DNA of 64,000 nucleotides from Coprobacillaceae bacterium UN01-12pH3A (GCA_027676805.1 JAQENU010000006.1:1-64000), one strand, 5' to 3'. Shown: positions 16,361 to 25,754, counted from the stretch's first letter. The notes: generated by a model from the letters alone, not told the origin. Made by a program: numbers and translations.

Positions 16361-19018
16361 TTATTTTTCTTCTTTCTTTTTTCTTAAAGCAAGATATCCC
16401 GTTGCAACAGATAAGACTGCTAACCCGCCTAAAGCAACTAGATTGCTCTTATCTCCGGTATCCGGTACATTTGTTCCGTCTTTGATTACCGGTTTAGATT
16501 GACTTGCCAGCCATTCAAAGATTGTCACACCGTTTTCTACACATTCATTATTCAATGTATAGATCCAAGACCAATGTCCATTGTACTGATGTGGACTAAC
16601 TCCATCAGGCATAAAGTATAATCCGCTGGTATCATGCACATCATCGAAATAAGAACGATGCAGATTGCTTGCATTCATAGCTACTAAACGATCATATGTT
16701 GGAAGCATTGTTTTTTGTGGATCAACAACAGTATCGTTTGCCGCCTGAGTAAACCAGATTGGAAGATCTTTAATACCTTCAAGCATTTCATCTGTGATCC
16801 ATGAATCATCATAAGCTTCACAAATTGGGAATGCTGCCGCAAAATAAGTTGGATATTTCATAATCATATTCATTGTCATGAATCCACCGTTAGAACATCC
16901 ACCGATATATACACGATTAGGATCAATATCCGGATGTGAATCAACAAAGTTTTCAATTAATGCCATCAATACTTCTGTATATTTGCTTGTTCCGTCTTTT
17001 GTATATTGACCGCTGCCATCATCCATCCAAAAAGTTGGAGACTGCGGTGCTAATACATAAGCCCCATTCATAATTCCTTGGATTTCATCACCAACTAATG
17101 TTGTTACTTTATTTCCTAAAGTATCGATCGTTGTATCTGTTCCACCCTCACCGGCACCATGCAGCCAGATAATTAATGGATTTTGACCATCATCTGCACT
17201 TGGGGCAAATGAAGCATATTTTAGTGATTGATTTCCTGAAGTAAAGGTATTTTCAGTAAATAATTCTGCATCTGTAAGATTTTTAGATGCTGGTGTAGGC
17301 GTAATCTTTAACTCGTTAATAATTTTATTACCGCTAACCAAACGAACATTATCTTTCAATGTAATATTTAAATCATAAGGCTGTGTCCAGCTGTTTAATC
17401 CGGAAGCTAAATCATAATAGAATGGACTTCCATCATTAGGTCCTACAGCCATTTCAATGGTGATATAAGCAGAAGCAGTATTAACTGGATTTCCGTTAAT
17501 ATCACTTAAATAAGCATTTGTTACTGTACGATCAAAACTATACACTCCATCTTTCATTGTTGTCCAATCCATTGCATGTTTGCTTTCAATCACTTCTAAC
17601 TGTGAAGCATTAATACTATTGATTGGTGTATCTAATGAAACAATTGTTTTTGTAACGGCCGGTCCCCAGTCAAATCCTTCAACAACAATAGATTGTGTTC
17701 CGGAAGCAGCAACAGTCTGAGTCGTATTCTTTTGCTGTCCTAGCCATTTGAATAATTCTGTTGAACCTTCAGTCGCTTCATTATTAAAAACATAAATCCA
17801 AGACCAGTGCCCGTTATATTGATAAGGTTGCCCCGGATTTTTCGGATCTTCATATTTTCCGCTCGTATCTTGAACATCTGCCGGAGCGAATACATGTAAA
17901 TTTGTAGCTCCGATTCCTTTTAAACGTTCAATCATCGGTTTAGAGAAAATATCCGGATTTAATACCGTATCATTCTGAGCATAAGTAAACCATAATGGGA
18001 AATCTTTTAATAATGCTAGTTTTTCATCACTCATAGTTGCTGACGCATACCCTGAACAAATTGGGAATGCTGCTGCAAAATAACCGGGATATGTTGTTAC
18101 CATCTGTAAGGTCATATATCCTCCGTTTGAACATCCACCAATATAAATTCTCTGTGTATCAATATTTGGATGAGAGTTTACATACCAAGTGATTAATTCC
18201 ATCAATCCCTCAGTATAAATCGAATCTCCGCCATCAGTAGTAGAATATCCATCCATCCACATCGTTGGTGACTGCGGAGCTAATACATAGGCATTGCCGC
18301 CCATTGCAGATTGTGTTCCGGGTTCTAATAATCCAGTCACACGATTTCCTAATGTCACAATAGAGGCATCGTTTCCACCTTCACCACCACCATGAAGCCA
18401 AATAATTAACGGTAAGTCAGATCCGGCAGGTTCATAGCTAGCATAGGCATAGCTCTTTCCATCTGCCGCAGCGTTATAATTCTCATATTCAAACTTCTTT
18501 GCTAATCCTATATTTCTTTCCGTATACTTTTGACTAATAGCCAAGGTATTAATTGTATTCCCCCCTGACTGCCAAGTTTTTCCTGCTTCAAAGGCAAAAG
18601 TTAAATAATAAGGATCTGTCCAATTATTTAATCCTGCATAAATAAATGGGGATCCGGTACCATCCGGTCCGACTTTCATTTCTACTGTTACAAATTTTGA
18701 ATTACCTGACGTTATTTTGTTTCCATTTTCATCAGATAAATAAATAGCTGTCACATCTCTTTTAAACTCCTGAATCTTAGTTCCAGCTGCTGTCGGATAC
18801 CAATTTTTCGTTTCTGTTACTTTTAAATCTCCAACAGCCACACTATTAATTGGTTGATCCAACGACAAGACCGCTTTAGAGACAGCCGGTCCCCAATCAT
18901 AGCCGTCTACTATAATTTTATAGTTTCCGGTCGCTGTTGTATTCGCCGCATGAATCGGTTTAACTGAACTGATGACCATTAAAGCGCAGACAAAGCAGCT
19001 TAACACTTTCTTCAACAT
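16361..19018 (-). CDS. sortase-anchored protein with two tandem Ig-like plus alpha/beta-hydrolase (EstA-type esterase) modules
   Basis: This 885-residue secreted protein has a signal peptide (about 1-24, ending PIHA-AN) and two similar modules. Each has an Ig-like part beginning (I/V)xGxDWGPAV (about 34-170 and 443-580) and a PHB-depolymerase-like esterase domain (about 175-430 and 585-840). Catalytic residues appear intact in both: Ser297, Asp350, His404 and Ser709, Asp762, His815, with nucleophile motif GGCSNGG. The C-terminus has VPDTGD (851-856), a hydrophobic segment and KKKEEK, matching an LPxTG-like sortase signal. It probably removes acyl or feruloyl groups from glycans at the cell wall. 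The substrate is inferred. A cre box precedes it. Confidence 0.85.
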   Translation of the reverse strand: MLKKVLSCFVCALMVISSVKPIHAANTTATGNYKIIVDGYDWGPAVSKAVLSLDQPINSVAVGDLKVTETKNWYPTAAGTKIQEFKRDVTAIYLSDENGNKITSGNSKFVTVEMKVGPDGTGSPFIYAGLNNWTDPYYLTFAFEAGKTWQSGGNTINTLAISQKYTERNIGLAKKFEYENYNAAADGKSYAYASYEPAGSDLPLIIWLHGGGEGGNDASIVTLGNRVTGLLEPGTQSAMGGNAYVLAPQSPTMWMDGYSTTDGGDSIYTEGLMELITWYVNSHPNIDTQRIYIGGCSNGGYMTLQMVTTYPGYFAAAFPICSGYASATMSDEKLALLKDFPLWFTYAQNDTVLNPDIFSKPMIERLKGIGATNLHVFAPADVQDTSGKYEDPKNPGQPYQYNGHWSWIYVFNNEATEGSTELFKWLGQQKNTTQTVAASGTQSIVVEGFDWGPAVTKTIVSLDTPINSINASQLEVIESKHAMDWTTMKDGVYSFDRTVTNAYLSDINGNPVNTASAYITIEMAVGPNDGSPFYYDLASGLNSWTQPYDLNITLKDNVRLVSGNKIINELKITPTPASKNLTDAELFTENTFTSGNQSLKYASFAPSADDGQNPLIIWLHGAGEGGTDTTIDTLGNKVTTLVGDEIQGIMNGAYVLAPQSPTFWMDDGSGQYTKDGTSKYTEVLMALIENFVDSHPDIDPNRVYIGGCSNGGFMTMNMIMKYPTYFAAAFPICEAYDDSWITDEMLEGIKDLPIWFTQAANDTVVDPQKTMLPTYDRLVAMNASNLHRSYFDDVHDTSGLYFMPDGVSPHQYNGHWSWIYTLNNECVENGVTIFEWLASQSKPVIKDGTNVPDTGDKSNLVALGGLAVLSVATGYLALRKKKEEK

Positions 19019-19054
19019 CTTCTTCCCTCCTTAGATGATTATTCAATTAATTAT

Positions 19055-19083
19055 ATTATAGAATTATAAGCGCTTACATTCTT
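19055..19083 (-). promoter_or_regulatory. promoter with CcpA cre box upstream of the tandem esterase gene
   Basis: On the - strand TGTAAGCGCTTATA (19065-19078) fits the cre consensus TGWAANCGNTNWCA except near its 3' end. A consensus TATAAT -10 box lies at 19055-19060, and the -35 region (AAGAAT, 19078-19083) is poor. The cre lies between -35 and -10, the usual position for carbon catabolite repression. CcpA itself is not in the window. Confidence 0.7.
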
Positions 19084-19100
19084 ACCGTTTTCTCACATAA

Positions 19101-19961
19101 TTAAGGGCATTTTCTCATCATTACACGATAATGCATCGGGGTATCATGATATTGTTTTTTAAAAACCGTATTAAAGGATTTTATATTTGGGAAACCATTA
19201 TTTAATGCAATTTCTATTATTGGATAATCCGTATTAACTAGATCATTATACGCTTTTTTTAGTCGCACTGAAGTAATAAAGTCTTTAACTGTTGTCTCTA
19301 AATGATCTTTAAATAATTTAGATAAATAGCCATTAGACAACTCAAACTTTGCGGATAAAAAATCGATCGACAGTTCTTCTTTATAATGTTCTTCAATGTA
19401 ATTCACAATATCTGCCATTCTTTCACGATAGCGATCACTTTTAATAATAGCTGCCTGTGGTCTTTTCTCTTTCTGTTCACTTAAAAGTAGATAGATCAGC
19501 ATCAGCAGATAACTCTTTGCTTTTAAAGATCGATGGTAATTCTCTTCATCATACACCTTTATTATTTCAAAAATTAGACGTTTGACTTTTATAAGAATTT
19601 CTTCATTATCAATTTCTTTAAAATAAATCTCATCAATCTGCGGATAACAAGATTGCATATACTCATAATTAATTTGCAGTACATATCCCTTATAAGGCTT
19701 CGTAGGTTCCGCTCCCCTTACATTATGGATATCTTTTGAATTAATAATATAGACCTCTCCCGCCTTTACCAAAATCTTTTGATTATTGATCCAAACATCC
19801 AAATCGCCTAATAAAGGTACAAGTATTTCAATACTGTGATGCCAATGTTTAGCTAAAATGGGATGATCTTTTTCTAAATAAATATCAATCAATTTAATTG
19901 GCATATCTTGATCTAAATCGACTTTTTCGTATTTTAAAGGCATATTCGCACCAACTTTCAT
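19101..19961 (-). CDS. AraC-family transcriptional regulator with cupin sensor domain
   Basis: This protein has up to 286 residues. The N-terminal half is cupin-like (AKHWHHSIEILVPLLGDLDVWIN, VKAGEVYIINSKDIHNV), as in sugar-responsive AraC regulators. The C-terminal about 100 residues hold two helix-turn-helix motifs (LSIDFLSAKFELSNGYLSKLFKD and IIEIALNNGFPNIKSFNTVFKKQY). It lies 82 bases upstream of the tandem esterase gene on the same strand and may control it. Neither the ATG at 19961 nor the one at 19943 has a clear ribosome binding site, so the start is uncertain by six codons. Confidence 0.88.
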   Translation of the reverse strand: MKVGANMPLKYEKVDLDQDMPIKLIDIYLEKDHPILAKHWHHSIEILVPLLGDLDVWINNQKILVKAGEVYIINSKDIHNVRGAEPTKPYKGYVLQINYEYMQSCYPQIDEIYFKEIDNEEILIKVKRLIFEIIKVYDEENYHRSLKAKSYLLMLIYLLLSEQKEKRPQAAIIKSDRYRERMADIVNYIEEHYKEELSIDFLSAKFELSNGYLSKLFKDHLETTVKDFITSVRLKKAYNDLVNTDYPIIEIALNNGFPNIKSFNTVFKKQYHDTPMHYRVMMRKCP

Positions 19962-20004
19962 CCTATATCTATATAATACCGTATAAAAGAATAGGAATAA
20001 AGTC

Positions 20005-20029
20005 GAAAAAACTGTGCCTAAGCACAGCT
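20005..20029 (-). terminator. intrinsic terminator of malL
   Basis: On the - strand CTGTGC pairs with GCACAG across a four-base loop, followed by six T residues. It lies directly after the malL stop codon. Confidence 0.85.
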
Positions 20030-21699
20030 TATAAGATATAAGTCATCGATTCGTAAGGATTTAATGTCATTATTTTTTCTAATGGCTTCTCTGCATCATT
20101 TGTGATAAGTATCTTTGCTTCTTTTAATAAGTCATCAGGAATTTCTACAGTTTGCTTTTGATCTGTGAAATTGCACATCACAAGCAATTGCTGCTGATCC
20201 AATGTACGGGTATACATATAGGTATTTGGATTCTCTTCATCTAAGATTTCATAATGACCGTATACCATGATTTTATGCTGCTTACGCAAAGTCAGCAGTC
20301 GTTTATAGAACGAATAGACAGAATCCGGATCGTTCATCTGTGATTTGGCATTAATGCTTGTATAATTTGGATTTACAGCGATCCATGGCTGAACCTCAGA
20401 GAATCCAGCGTAGGCACTGTTATCCCACTGCATCGGTGCTCTGGCATTATCACGGGAATGAGAATAAACTCCCTTCATAAATTCTTGTTCACTCAATACT
20501 TTCTTTTCTTCTACTAATTCTTTGTAAGCATTTAAGATTTCAATATCCTTATAATCATCGATAGAATCAAAGCGGACATTACTCATTCCCAACTCTTCTC
20601 CCTGATAAATATAAGGGGTTCCTTGATGCATATGCAGACACATCGCTAACATTTTTGCCGATTTAATATGATATTCATGATCATTTCCGAATCGGCTTAC
20701 GACACGCGGCTGATCATGATTGTTCCAATATAAACTGTTCCATCCCTTATTTTCTAACCCTGTCTGCCATTTTTTCATAACTTTTTTCAGCTTACATAAG
20801 TCAAATGGTACAGGTGTCCATTTTCCATATTGTCCTAAATCAATATCCATCAGTTCAAACTGGAAAACCATATTTAATTCATGCTCGTCTTCTCCCGTAT
20901 ATCCCATCGCATCTTTGACACTAACACCCGGAGTTTCACCAACGGTTAAAATATCATATTTGGATAAAACTTCTTTATTCATTTCTTTTAAATATTCATG
21001 TACTCTTGGACCATTTACCGTATAAGGAGAACAATTTCCATACAATCCGCCGTTTTTTTCACCATCTGGGAAATCCTGATTCTTTGAGATCATATTAATA
21101 ACGTCCATTCTAAATCCATCGATTCCTTTATCCAGCCACCAAGTCATCATATCATAGACAGATTGTCTCATTGCTTTGTTTTCCCAGTTTAAATCAGGCT
21201 GTTTTTTAGCGAATAAATGCAGATAGTACATATTTGTTGCTTCATCATACTGCCAAGCCGGTCCAGAGAAAACAGAACCCCAGTTATTAGGATAATGGTC
21301 TTGATTGCCTTCTTTCCAAATGTAGTAATCACGATAGGGATTATCTTTTGATTGACGACTTTCAATAAACCATTGATGCTCATCAGAGGTATGATTAACG
21401 ACAAGATCCATCACGATCTTTAATCCTTTTTGATGTGCTTCATTTAATAAAGCATCGAAGTCCTCCATTGTTCCAAATTCTTTCATAATAGCTTGATAAT
21501 CACTGATGTCATACCCATTATCTTCATTAGGTGAAGCATAGATTGGTGAAAGCCAAACTACATCCACCCCTAAATCAGCCAAGTAATCTAATTTTTCACG
21601 AATTCCATTTATATCGCCAATCCCATCATGATTGCTATCCTTAAAGCTACGAGGATACACCTGATAGATGACACTTTCTTTCCACCATGTTTGTTTCAT
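20029..21699 (-). CDS. malL: oligo-1,6-glucosidase (GH13)
   Basis: This 556-residue cytoplasmic GH13 enzyme has all the family motifs: VMDLVVNHTS, GFRMDVINM with nucleophile Asp199, LTVGETPGV with acid/base Glu255, and YWNNHDQPR with Asp329. These numbers coincide with the catalytic residues described for Bacillus cereus oligo-1,6-glucosidase. The residue after the nucleophile is Val200, which in this family goes with preference for alpha-1,6 over alpha-1,4 bonds, so isomaltose, panose and short isomalto-oligosaccharides are likely substrates. AGGAGG precedes the ATG. It follows an AraC regulator gene and a cre box. No transporter is adjacent. Confidence 0.94.
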   Translation of the reverse strand: MKQTWWKESVIYQVYPRSFKDSNHDGIGDINGIREKLDYLADLGVDVVWLSPIYASPNEDNGYDISDYQAIMKEFGTMEDFDALLNEAHQKGLKIVMDLVVNHTSDEHQWFIESRQSKDNPYRDYYIWKEGNQDHYPNNWGSVFSGPAWQYDEATNMYYLHLFAKKQPDLNWENKAMRQSVYDMMTWWLDKGIDGFRMDVINMISKNQDFPDGEKNGGLYGNCSPYTVNGPRVHEYLKEMNKEVLSKYDILTVGETPGVSVKDAMGYTGEDEHELNMVFQFELMDIDLGQYGKWTPVPFDLCKLKKVMKKWQTGLENKGWNSLYWNNHDQPRVVSRFGNDHEYHIKSAKMLAMCLHMHQGTPYIYQGEELGMSNVRFDSIDDYKDIEILNAYKELVEEKKVLSEQEFMKGVYSHSRDNARAPMQWDNSAYAGFSEVQPWIAVNPNYTSINAKSQMNDPDSVYSFYKRLLTLRKQHKIMVYGHYEILDEENPNTYMYTRTLDQQQLLVMCNFTDQKQTVEIPDDLLKEAKILITNDAEKPLEKIMTLNPYESMTYIL

Positions 21700-21723
21700 T
21701 ATTCTGCCTCCTTTTTTATAAGT

Positions 21724-21737
21724 ATAAAACGCTTACA
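21724..21737 (-). promoter_or_regulatory. cre box upstream of malL
   Basis: TGTAAGCGTTTTAT on the - strand fits the CcpA cre consensus except at the last CA pair. It lies 25 bases before the malL start, downstream of the terminator of the AraC gene, so it probably sits in the malL promoter or leader region. Confidence 0.65.
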
Positions 21738-21740
21738 GAT

Positions 21741-21793
21741 AAAAAAACAGATATCTTATTGACTGATCAACGGTCAATTTTTGACATCTGTTT
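21741..21793 (-). terminator. long hairpin terminator after the second AraC gene
   Basis: On the - strand an outer stem (AAACAGAT with ATCTGTTT) encloses an inner stem (TTGAC with GTCAA) and ends in seven T residues. It overlaps the last codons of the AraC gene at 21767 and separates it from malL. Confidence 0.75.
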
Positions 21794-22600
21794 AAAATAT
21801 TCTTTAGGATTTACACCATAGCTGTCTTTAAATACACGGCGGAAGGTTTTCTCATTAGGCAGTCCGGCGGCTATCACTGCCTGTGTAATGGAAGCTCCCT
21901 CCTCAATCTTTTGTTTAGCATAAATAACGCGTGTTAGATTGAGAAAATGCAGGAAAGTATCTCCTGTGACTTTTTTAAAATATCGTGAAAAATATTCGGA
22001 TGACAATCCTACTTTAACGGCTACCTCATTTAACGTTAAAGGTTCTTGAAAATGTGTTTCAATATATTCAATAGCTTCTTTGGCATATTCAATATTACGC
22101 TGTGCCTGTAAATAAGCTCCTGTTTTCTTAAGCATCTGCGACTTTTTTAATAGTGCATAAAGCAATTCATGAATCAATGCTGTTACTTTAATATTGTAAT
22201 ATAACTCTTTTTGATCATAATAACGGTCAATGTCCAGCATAATCTGAATAATCTCCGGATCATTGTCTATGAAATTAAAGAAATACTGATCAATATCACT
22301 GACATACTTCTTTACCCATTCATAGGAAATCAGCACCGTAACAACCTCAAGATTGACATTTCGATCAAGGGAATCTGTCGCATGAATCAAAGATGAATTC
22401 ACAAAAACAAAATGCCCCGCACTCACCACTGATGTTTTAGAATCGATCATAATTTTCATATTGCCTTCTTTAACATAATTAAACTCTATGCTATGGTGCC
22501 AATGCGGCAAAGCTAAAGCATTTTTACCGGACGGCTTTTGCAGAAAAATCTGAGCAGGAATATTTTCTTTAAATAATACGACTTGATGTTGTATTGTCAT
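21767..22600 (-). CDS. AraC-family transcriptional regulator with cupin sensor domain
   Basis: This 277-residue protein has the same layout as the AraC protein at 19101: a cupin half (LPHWHHSIEFNYVKEGNMKIMIDSK, VVSAGHFVFVNSSLIHA) and a C-terminal double helix-turn-helix (LTLNEVAVKVGLSSEYFSRYFKKVTG and ITQAVIAAGLPNEKTFRRVFKDSYG). The ATG at 22600 is chosen because AGGAGG sits eight bases upstream. A GTG at 22609 overlaps that site. Being immediately upstream of malL on the same strand, it is the likely regulator of alpha-glucoside use, though a terminator separates the two. Confidence 0.88.
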   Translation of the reverse strand: MTIQHQVVLFKENIPAQIFLQKPSGKNALALPHWHHSIEFNYVKEGNMKIMIDSKTSVVSAGHFVFVNSSLIHATDSLDRNVNLEVVTVLISYEWVKKYVSDIDQYFFNFIDNDPEIIQIMLDIDRYYDQKELYYNIKVTALIHELLYALLKKSQMLKKTGAYLQAQRNIEYAKEAIEYIETHFQEPLTLNEVAVKVGLSSEYFSRYFKKVTGDTFLHFLNLTRVIYAKQKIEEGASITQAVIAAGLPNEKTFRRVFKDSYGVNPKEYFKQMSKIDR

Positions 22601-22657
22601 CCTTATCACCTCCTACATCATATCATGATTTCTATAAAGATACCTAATGAAAACTTG

Positions 22658-22686
22658 TTGAATAAGTCATTTCAATCTCTTACAAT
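22658..22686 (+). promoter_or_regulatory. sigma-A-type promoter of the 22707 gene
   Basis: TTGAAT (22658-22663) and TACAAT (22681-22686) are spaced by 17 bases. They stand 20 bases before the ATG at 22707, with AAAGGAG between. Confidence 0.7.
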
Positions 22687-22706
22687 AGGGATAAAGGAGA
22701 ATACTT

Positions 22707-23333
22707 ATGAACCCATCTTTAGAACAAATACAATCTTTATTAGAAACACTCTTTCTTGCTTTCATTTTGCTCACCTTTTATCTTTTATTCCAAAGCCGTA
22801 TTATCTTAAAAAGGATAGAAGCTGGAAAATATGTTCACCGTTTAGAGAAAGAAACAGATTTCTTTAATGAAGATCACTTATACACAATTATTTATGATAC
22901 CTTTGAAACTCTGCAGAATGCCGCTGTTGAACAGCGTTTGGATATCGCAAAAGAATATATGACGCCTGCTGCCTATGATGCTTGGTCTGCACCGCTTAAT
23001 TGGGCGATTTACCAAAATGGACATCTTACCCCTCATCATACTAAGATAAGCTGCTGCTGGATTGTCGCTATTCATGCTGATCTAAATAAACAGGATTATT
23101 TTTGGGTATATATCCAAGGGTATCATGACCACCAGCCTTTTATTGTAACTCAGGAAGAAGAAACTCAGCCAATTGGTTCTACAAGACCATCACGCAAGAT
23201 CAATCGTATAACCAATAATGAATTTCAGGAGTACTGGAAATTTGTCTGTATGGAAGATCAATTTTATTTAGATGAAATGATTCCCCGCAAACAGATGAAA
23301 ATACGTCATTTAAAAAGCTCAATAAATTTATAA
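22707..23333 (+). CDS. membrane-anchored protein of unknown function
   Basis: I do not recognise this 208-residue protein. It has one membrane segment at about residues 12-30 with a short outside N-terminus, followed by a soluble domain that is probably cytoplasmic. The stretch YDTFETLQNAAVEQRLDIAKEYMTPAAYDAW followed by a mixed alpha/beta region loosely resembles NTF2/Tim44-like domains, in which a helix pair precedes a curved sheet. That resemblance is weak. It has its own promoter and terminator and is divergent from the AraC gene. Confidence 0.75.
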   Translation: MNPSLEQIQSLLETLFLAFILLTFYLLFQSRIILKRIEAGKYVHRLEKETDFFNEDHLYTIIYDTFETLQNAAVEQRLDIAKEYMTPAAYDAWSAPLNWAIYQNGHLTPHHTKISCCWIVAIHADLNKQDYFWVYIQGYHDHQPFIVTQEEETQPIGSTRPSRKINRITNNEFQEYWKFVCMEDQFYLDEMIPRKQMKIRHLKSSINL

Positions 23334-23361
23334 GATAAATCCATCTAGGTTTATCTTTTTT
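23332..23361 (+). terminator. intrinsic terminator
   Basis: AGATAAA pairs with TTTATCT across a short loop and is followed by a T tract. It begins at the stop codon of the 22707 gene. Confidence 0.85.
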
Positions 23362-23377
23362 ACTTATATGAAAGCAC

Positions 23378-23406
23378 TTGCAGTTCTTTAGTAATAATGA
23401 TACGAT
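23378..23406 (+). promoter_or_regulatory. promoter of the alpha/beta hydrolase gene
   Basis: TTGCAG (23378-23383) and TACGAT (23401-23406) are 17 bases apart and lie 38 bases before the ATG at 23445. An imperfect cre-like stretch just overlaps the -35 but lacks the CG core. Confidence 0.55.
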
Positions 23407-23444
23407 AGTTTTGTCACGATATAGGGACAGAAAGGAAATTTACT

Positions 23445-24314
23445 ATGAATACTTACTCTATAAATTGTCATAATATCCATCTGCAAGTTTACGCATTAGG
23501 AAACATTCAGGCAAAAACAGCCGTTTTATTTCTGCATGGAGGTCCCGGAAGCGGCGCTATGCCGGTAATTGAACTCCCTGCTTTTCAAGCCTTTGAAAAA
23601 GATTATTTATGTCTGCACTTTGATCAAAGAGGAAGTGGTAAATCTAATTACGATTTAAAAGAAGGACTGCCTATTGAACTAATAACCGATGATGTTCTTA
23701 GGGTAGTTAAAGATAGCAGAGAACGCTACAACTTTACTTCCTTATTCTTATGGGGTGGTTCTTTTGGCGGGTGTTTAGCCTCACTATGTATGGAAAGATT
23801 CCCCAATGAATTTAGTGGTGTTATATTAAGCAGTCCGGCAATCACATTCAGCCGTGAACAAGCCTTAGATTTCTATAAAAGAATGAGTGCCCCCTATCAA
23901 AAACGCATGGAACCACCTATGCAAGATGAACTGCAAACATTAGATGACCCAACACCGGAAGCCTTCTTTTCCTTATCAAAAGTCCGTGATTTTATTTTCA
24001 GCCCACAAAATACGATACATTCCATTCAGCATATTGCGGCAATGGCTTCTTGGTTCTACAATCATACTTTTCCCCATCTGTTTGATGATGCTTCCATTCC
24101 CATTTTAATATTGCAAGGAAAAGAAGATCCGATCTGTCTCTACCAATATATTGACCAGCAAATCAACATGACAACTAATAAACAAATACAATATCATCTT
24201 TTAGAGGCTTGCGGTCATGCTGTCTTTGAAGATCAAAAAGAAACATTTATTCATCTAATTAAAACATTTATAGAAGATACTCTTTCTGCTTCATCACCCT
24301 CTATACAATCCTAA
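23445..24314 (+). CDS. alpha/beta hydrolase, proline iminopeptidase-like (S33 family)
   Basis: This 289-residue hydrolase shows FLHGGPGSG (oxyanion hole, with the HGGPG signature of prolyl aminopeptidases), FDQRGSGKS, the nucleophile elbow GGSFGG, ILQGKEDPI with the acid residue and EACGHAVFED with the histidine. There is no signal peptide. Members of this group remove N-terminal proline from peptides, but many relatives with these motifs hydrolyse other amides or esters, so the substrate is open. AAAGGAAA precedes the ATG. Confidence 0.88.
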   Translation: MNTYSINCHNIHLQVYALGNIQAKTAVLFLHGGPGSGAMPVIELPAFQAFEKDYLCLHFDQRGSGKSNYDLKEGLPIELITDDVLRVVKDSRERYNFTSLFLWGGSFGGCLASLCMERFPNEFSGVILSSPAITFSREQALDFYKRMSAPYQKRMEPPMQDELQTLDDPTPEAFFSLSKVRDFIFSPQNTIHSIQHIAAMASWFYNHTFPHLFDDASIPILILQGKEDPICLYQYIDQQINMTTNKQIQYHLLEACGHAVFEDQKETFIHLIKTFIEDTLSASSPSIQS

Positions 24315-24357
24315 TAAAAACCTATATAATAAAGTAAAAATGGGAGGGCTGTAAATA

Positions 24358-24792
24358 GTGATTGATCTGAGTCAAGTCTTAACCTTTAGTGAAGCCGCAG
24401 ACAAATGGGGATTTGCGAATGGAAATACATTAAGAAAAGCTGTCGAACGCAATAAGTTTTTACCCGGTGAAGTGCGTAAAAGCGGAGATGTCTGGCTAAC
24501 CACTTATGAAGCCATGAGCCGAGTATTTGGTCAGCCAAGAATTACAGATATGACACTATCTTATAATGATATTTCTGATTTACTTGTACAATCCGTATAT
24601 CATCAAAAGGAACCGCTGCAAAAAATTCAGACCTTGCTTCAATCCCTTCATACTGCTTTAAGGGAGAATAAAACCATCAGCATTATTGAATCTATTGAGC
24701 ACCCCGAACGCATTATCGTCGTTATTAAAACCTCGGAGGATCTTGCCTCATTTGAAAGATATATACGCTCTCTTTCCATTAATATAGACTAG
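24358..24792 (+). CDS. small helix-turn-helix protein of unknown role
   Basis: This 144-residue protein begins with a GTG start preceded by GGGAGG ten bases upstream. The first about 60 residues, LTFSEAADKWGFANGNTLRKAVERNKFLPGEVRKSGDVWLTTYEAMSRVFG, look like a MerR- or excisionase-type winged helix DNA-binding domain. The remaining 80 residues have no match I know. It lies 27 bases before a LysR-type gene on the same strand, so the two may be co-transcribed. Confidence 0.75.
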   Translation: MIDLSQVLTFSEAADKWGFANGNTLRKAVERNKFLPGEVRKSGDVWLTTYEAMSRVFGQPRITDMTLSYNDISDLLVQSVYHQKEPLQKIQTLLQSLHTALRENKTISIIESIEHPERIIVVIKTSEDLASFERYIRSLSINID

Positions 24793-24819
24793 GATAATAA
24801 TAAAGAAACGGAGTCTTTT

Positions 24820-25737
24820 ATGAAAACCCAACAACTGCAAAACTTTGTCGAAGTCATCGACTGCGGCAGTATCAATAAAGCCGCCAAAAAACTTTATATG
24901 ACCCAGCCTAATGTCAGTCGTTCTATTCACTCTTTAGAAGAAGAGATGGGACAAGTTCTGCTCATCAGAACAAATAAAGGGATTCAGCTAACACCGGCTG
25001 GTCAGTCCCTTTATTTTTACGCAAAATCTATCTTAACTCAGTTTCAAATGCTGGAAAAATTAAAATACATGAATCCGCACGATCTATTTAATAAGCTGAC
25101 TATATCGGTTGATTCCATTTTCTTAAGAGATGATCTGATTTTATTATATTACGATCACATCAGATCTGCCGATACAGAAATTCATATGTTTGAAACCACC
25201 TGTGAAGAAGTGATTGAAAATGTCAGCAGTCTAAAGTCAGAGTTAGGTATTACTGTTTTGAATAACCACCAGCTTTCTGTTTTCAAAAAGATGTGTGAAC
25301 TAAAAGAGTTGGAATATGAAATACTAGACAGCGGTCCTTTATATGTACATCTGAATGAGAACAACCCTCTTGCCAGTAAGGATAAAATTAACGCCAACGA
25401 CTTATTAGAAAATACATATATTCACCTGCCGTACGATTTGTTTTCAAACATTAACCTTTCTATCAGTGTCGATGGAGTTCAGCTCTCTACCTTTACACAT
25501 ACCTTAACCATGAGCAACTATCATGCGATTATTCACTTCATAAAAAACACGAGTGCTTTCTTATGCGGACATAAGTGGCAAATTAAAGAGTTGGCAAAGA
25601 CACATATTAAAAGCTTATTAATTGAAAACTGTGATTTAGAAATGAACTTGATAGTAATAAAAAGGAAACAGAATACTCTTTCCGATTCTGCAAATATCTT
25701 TTTAAAAATATTTAAACAGTATTATCCCGGAGTATAA
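24820..25737 (+). CDS. LysR-family transcriptional regulator
   Basis: This 305-residue protein has the N-terminal winged helix of LysR proteins (LQNFVEVIDCGSINKAAKKLYMTQPNVSRSIHSLEEEMGQVLLIRTNKGIQLTPAG) and a full-length effector domain of about 210 residues. The effector domain is not similar enough to a known type to name a ligand. It is a paralogue of the protein at 35966, with which it shares the layout and the SINKAA-x5-QPN(V/L)S(R/K) recognition region. A terminator separates it from the TasA-like gene downstream. Confidence 0.92.
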   Translation: MKTQQLQNFVEVIDCGSINKAAKKLYMTQPNVSRSIHSLEEEMGQVLLIRTNKGIQLTPAGQSLYFYAKSILTQFQMLEKLKYMNPHDLFNKLTISVDSIFLRDDLILLYYDHIRSADTEIHMFETTCEEVIENVSSLKSELGITVLNNHQLSVFKKMCELKELEYEILDSGPLYVHLNENNPLASKDKINANDLLENTYIHLPYDLFSNINLSISVDGVQLSTFTHTLTMSNYHAIIHFIKNTSAFLCGHKWQIKELAKTHIKSLLIENCDLEMNLIVIKRKQNTLSDSANIFLKIFKQYYPGV

Positions 25738-25754
25738 CGCTTGTTATACTTTTT
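25731..25754 (+). terminator. intrinsic terminator after the LysR gene
   Basis: AGTATAAC and GTTATACT form a perfect 8-bp stem around a four-base loop, followed by four T residues. The stem starts inside the last codons of the LysR gene. Confidence 0.85.

Noticed and set aside
23371..23384. cre-like sequence TGAAAGCACTTGCA before the alpha/beta hydrolase
   Set aside because: The central CG of the cre consensus is missing and another position is off. It is more likely part of the -35 region.
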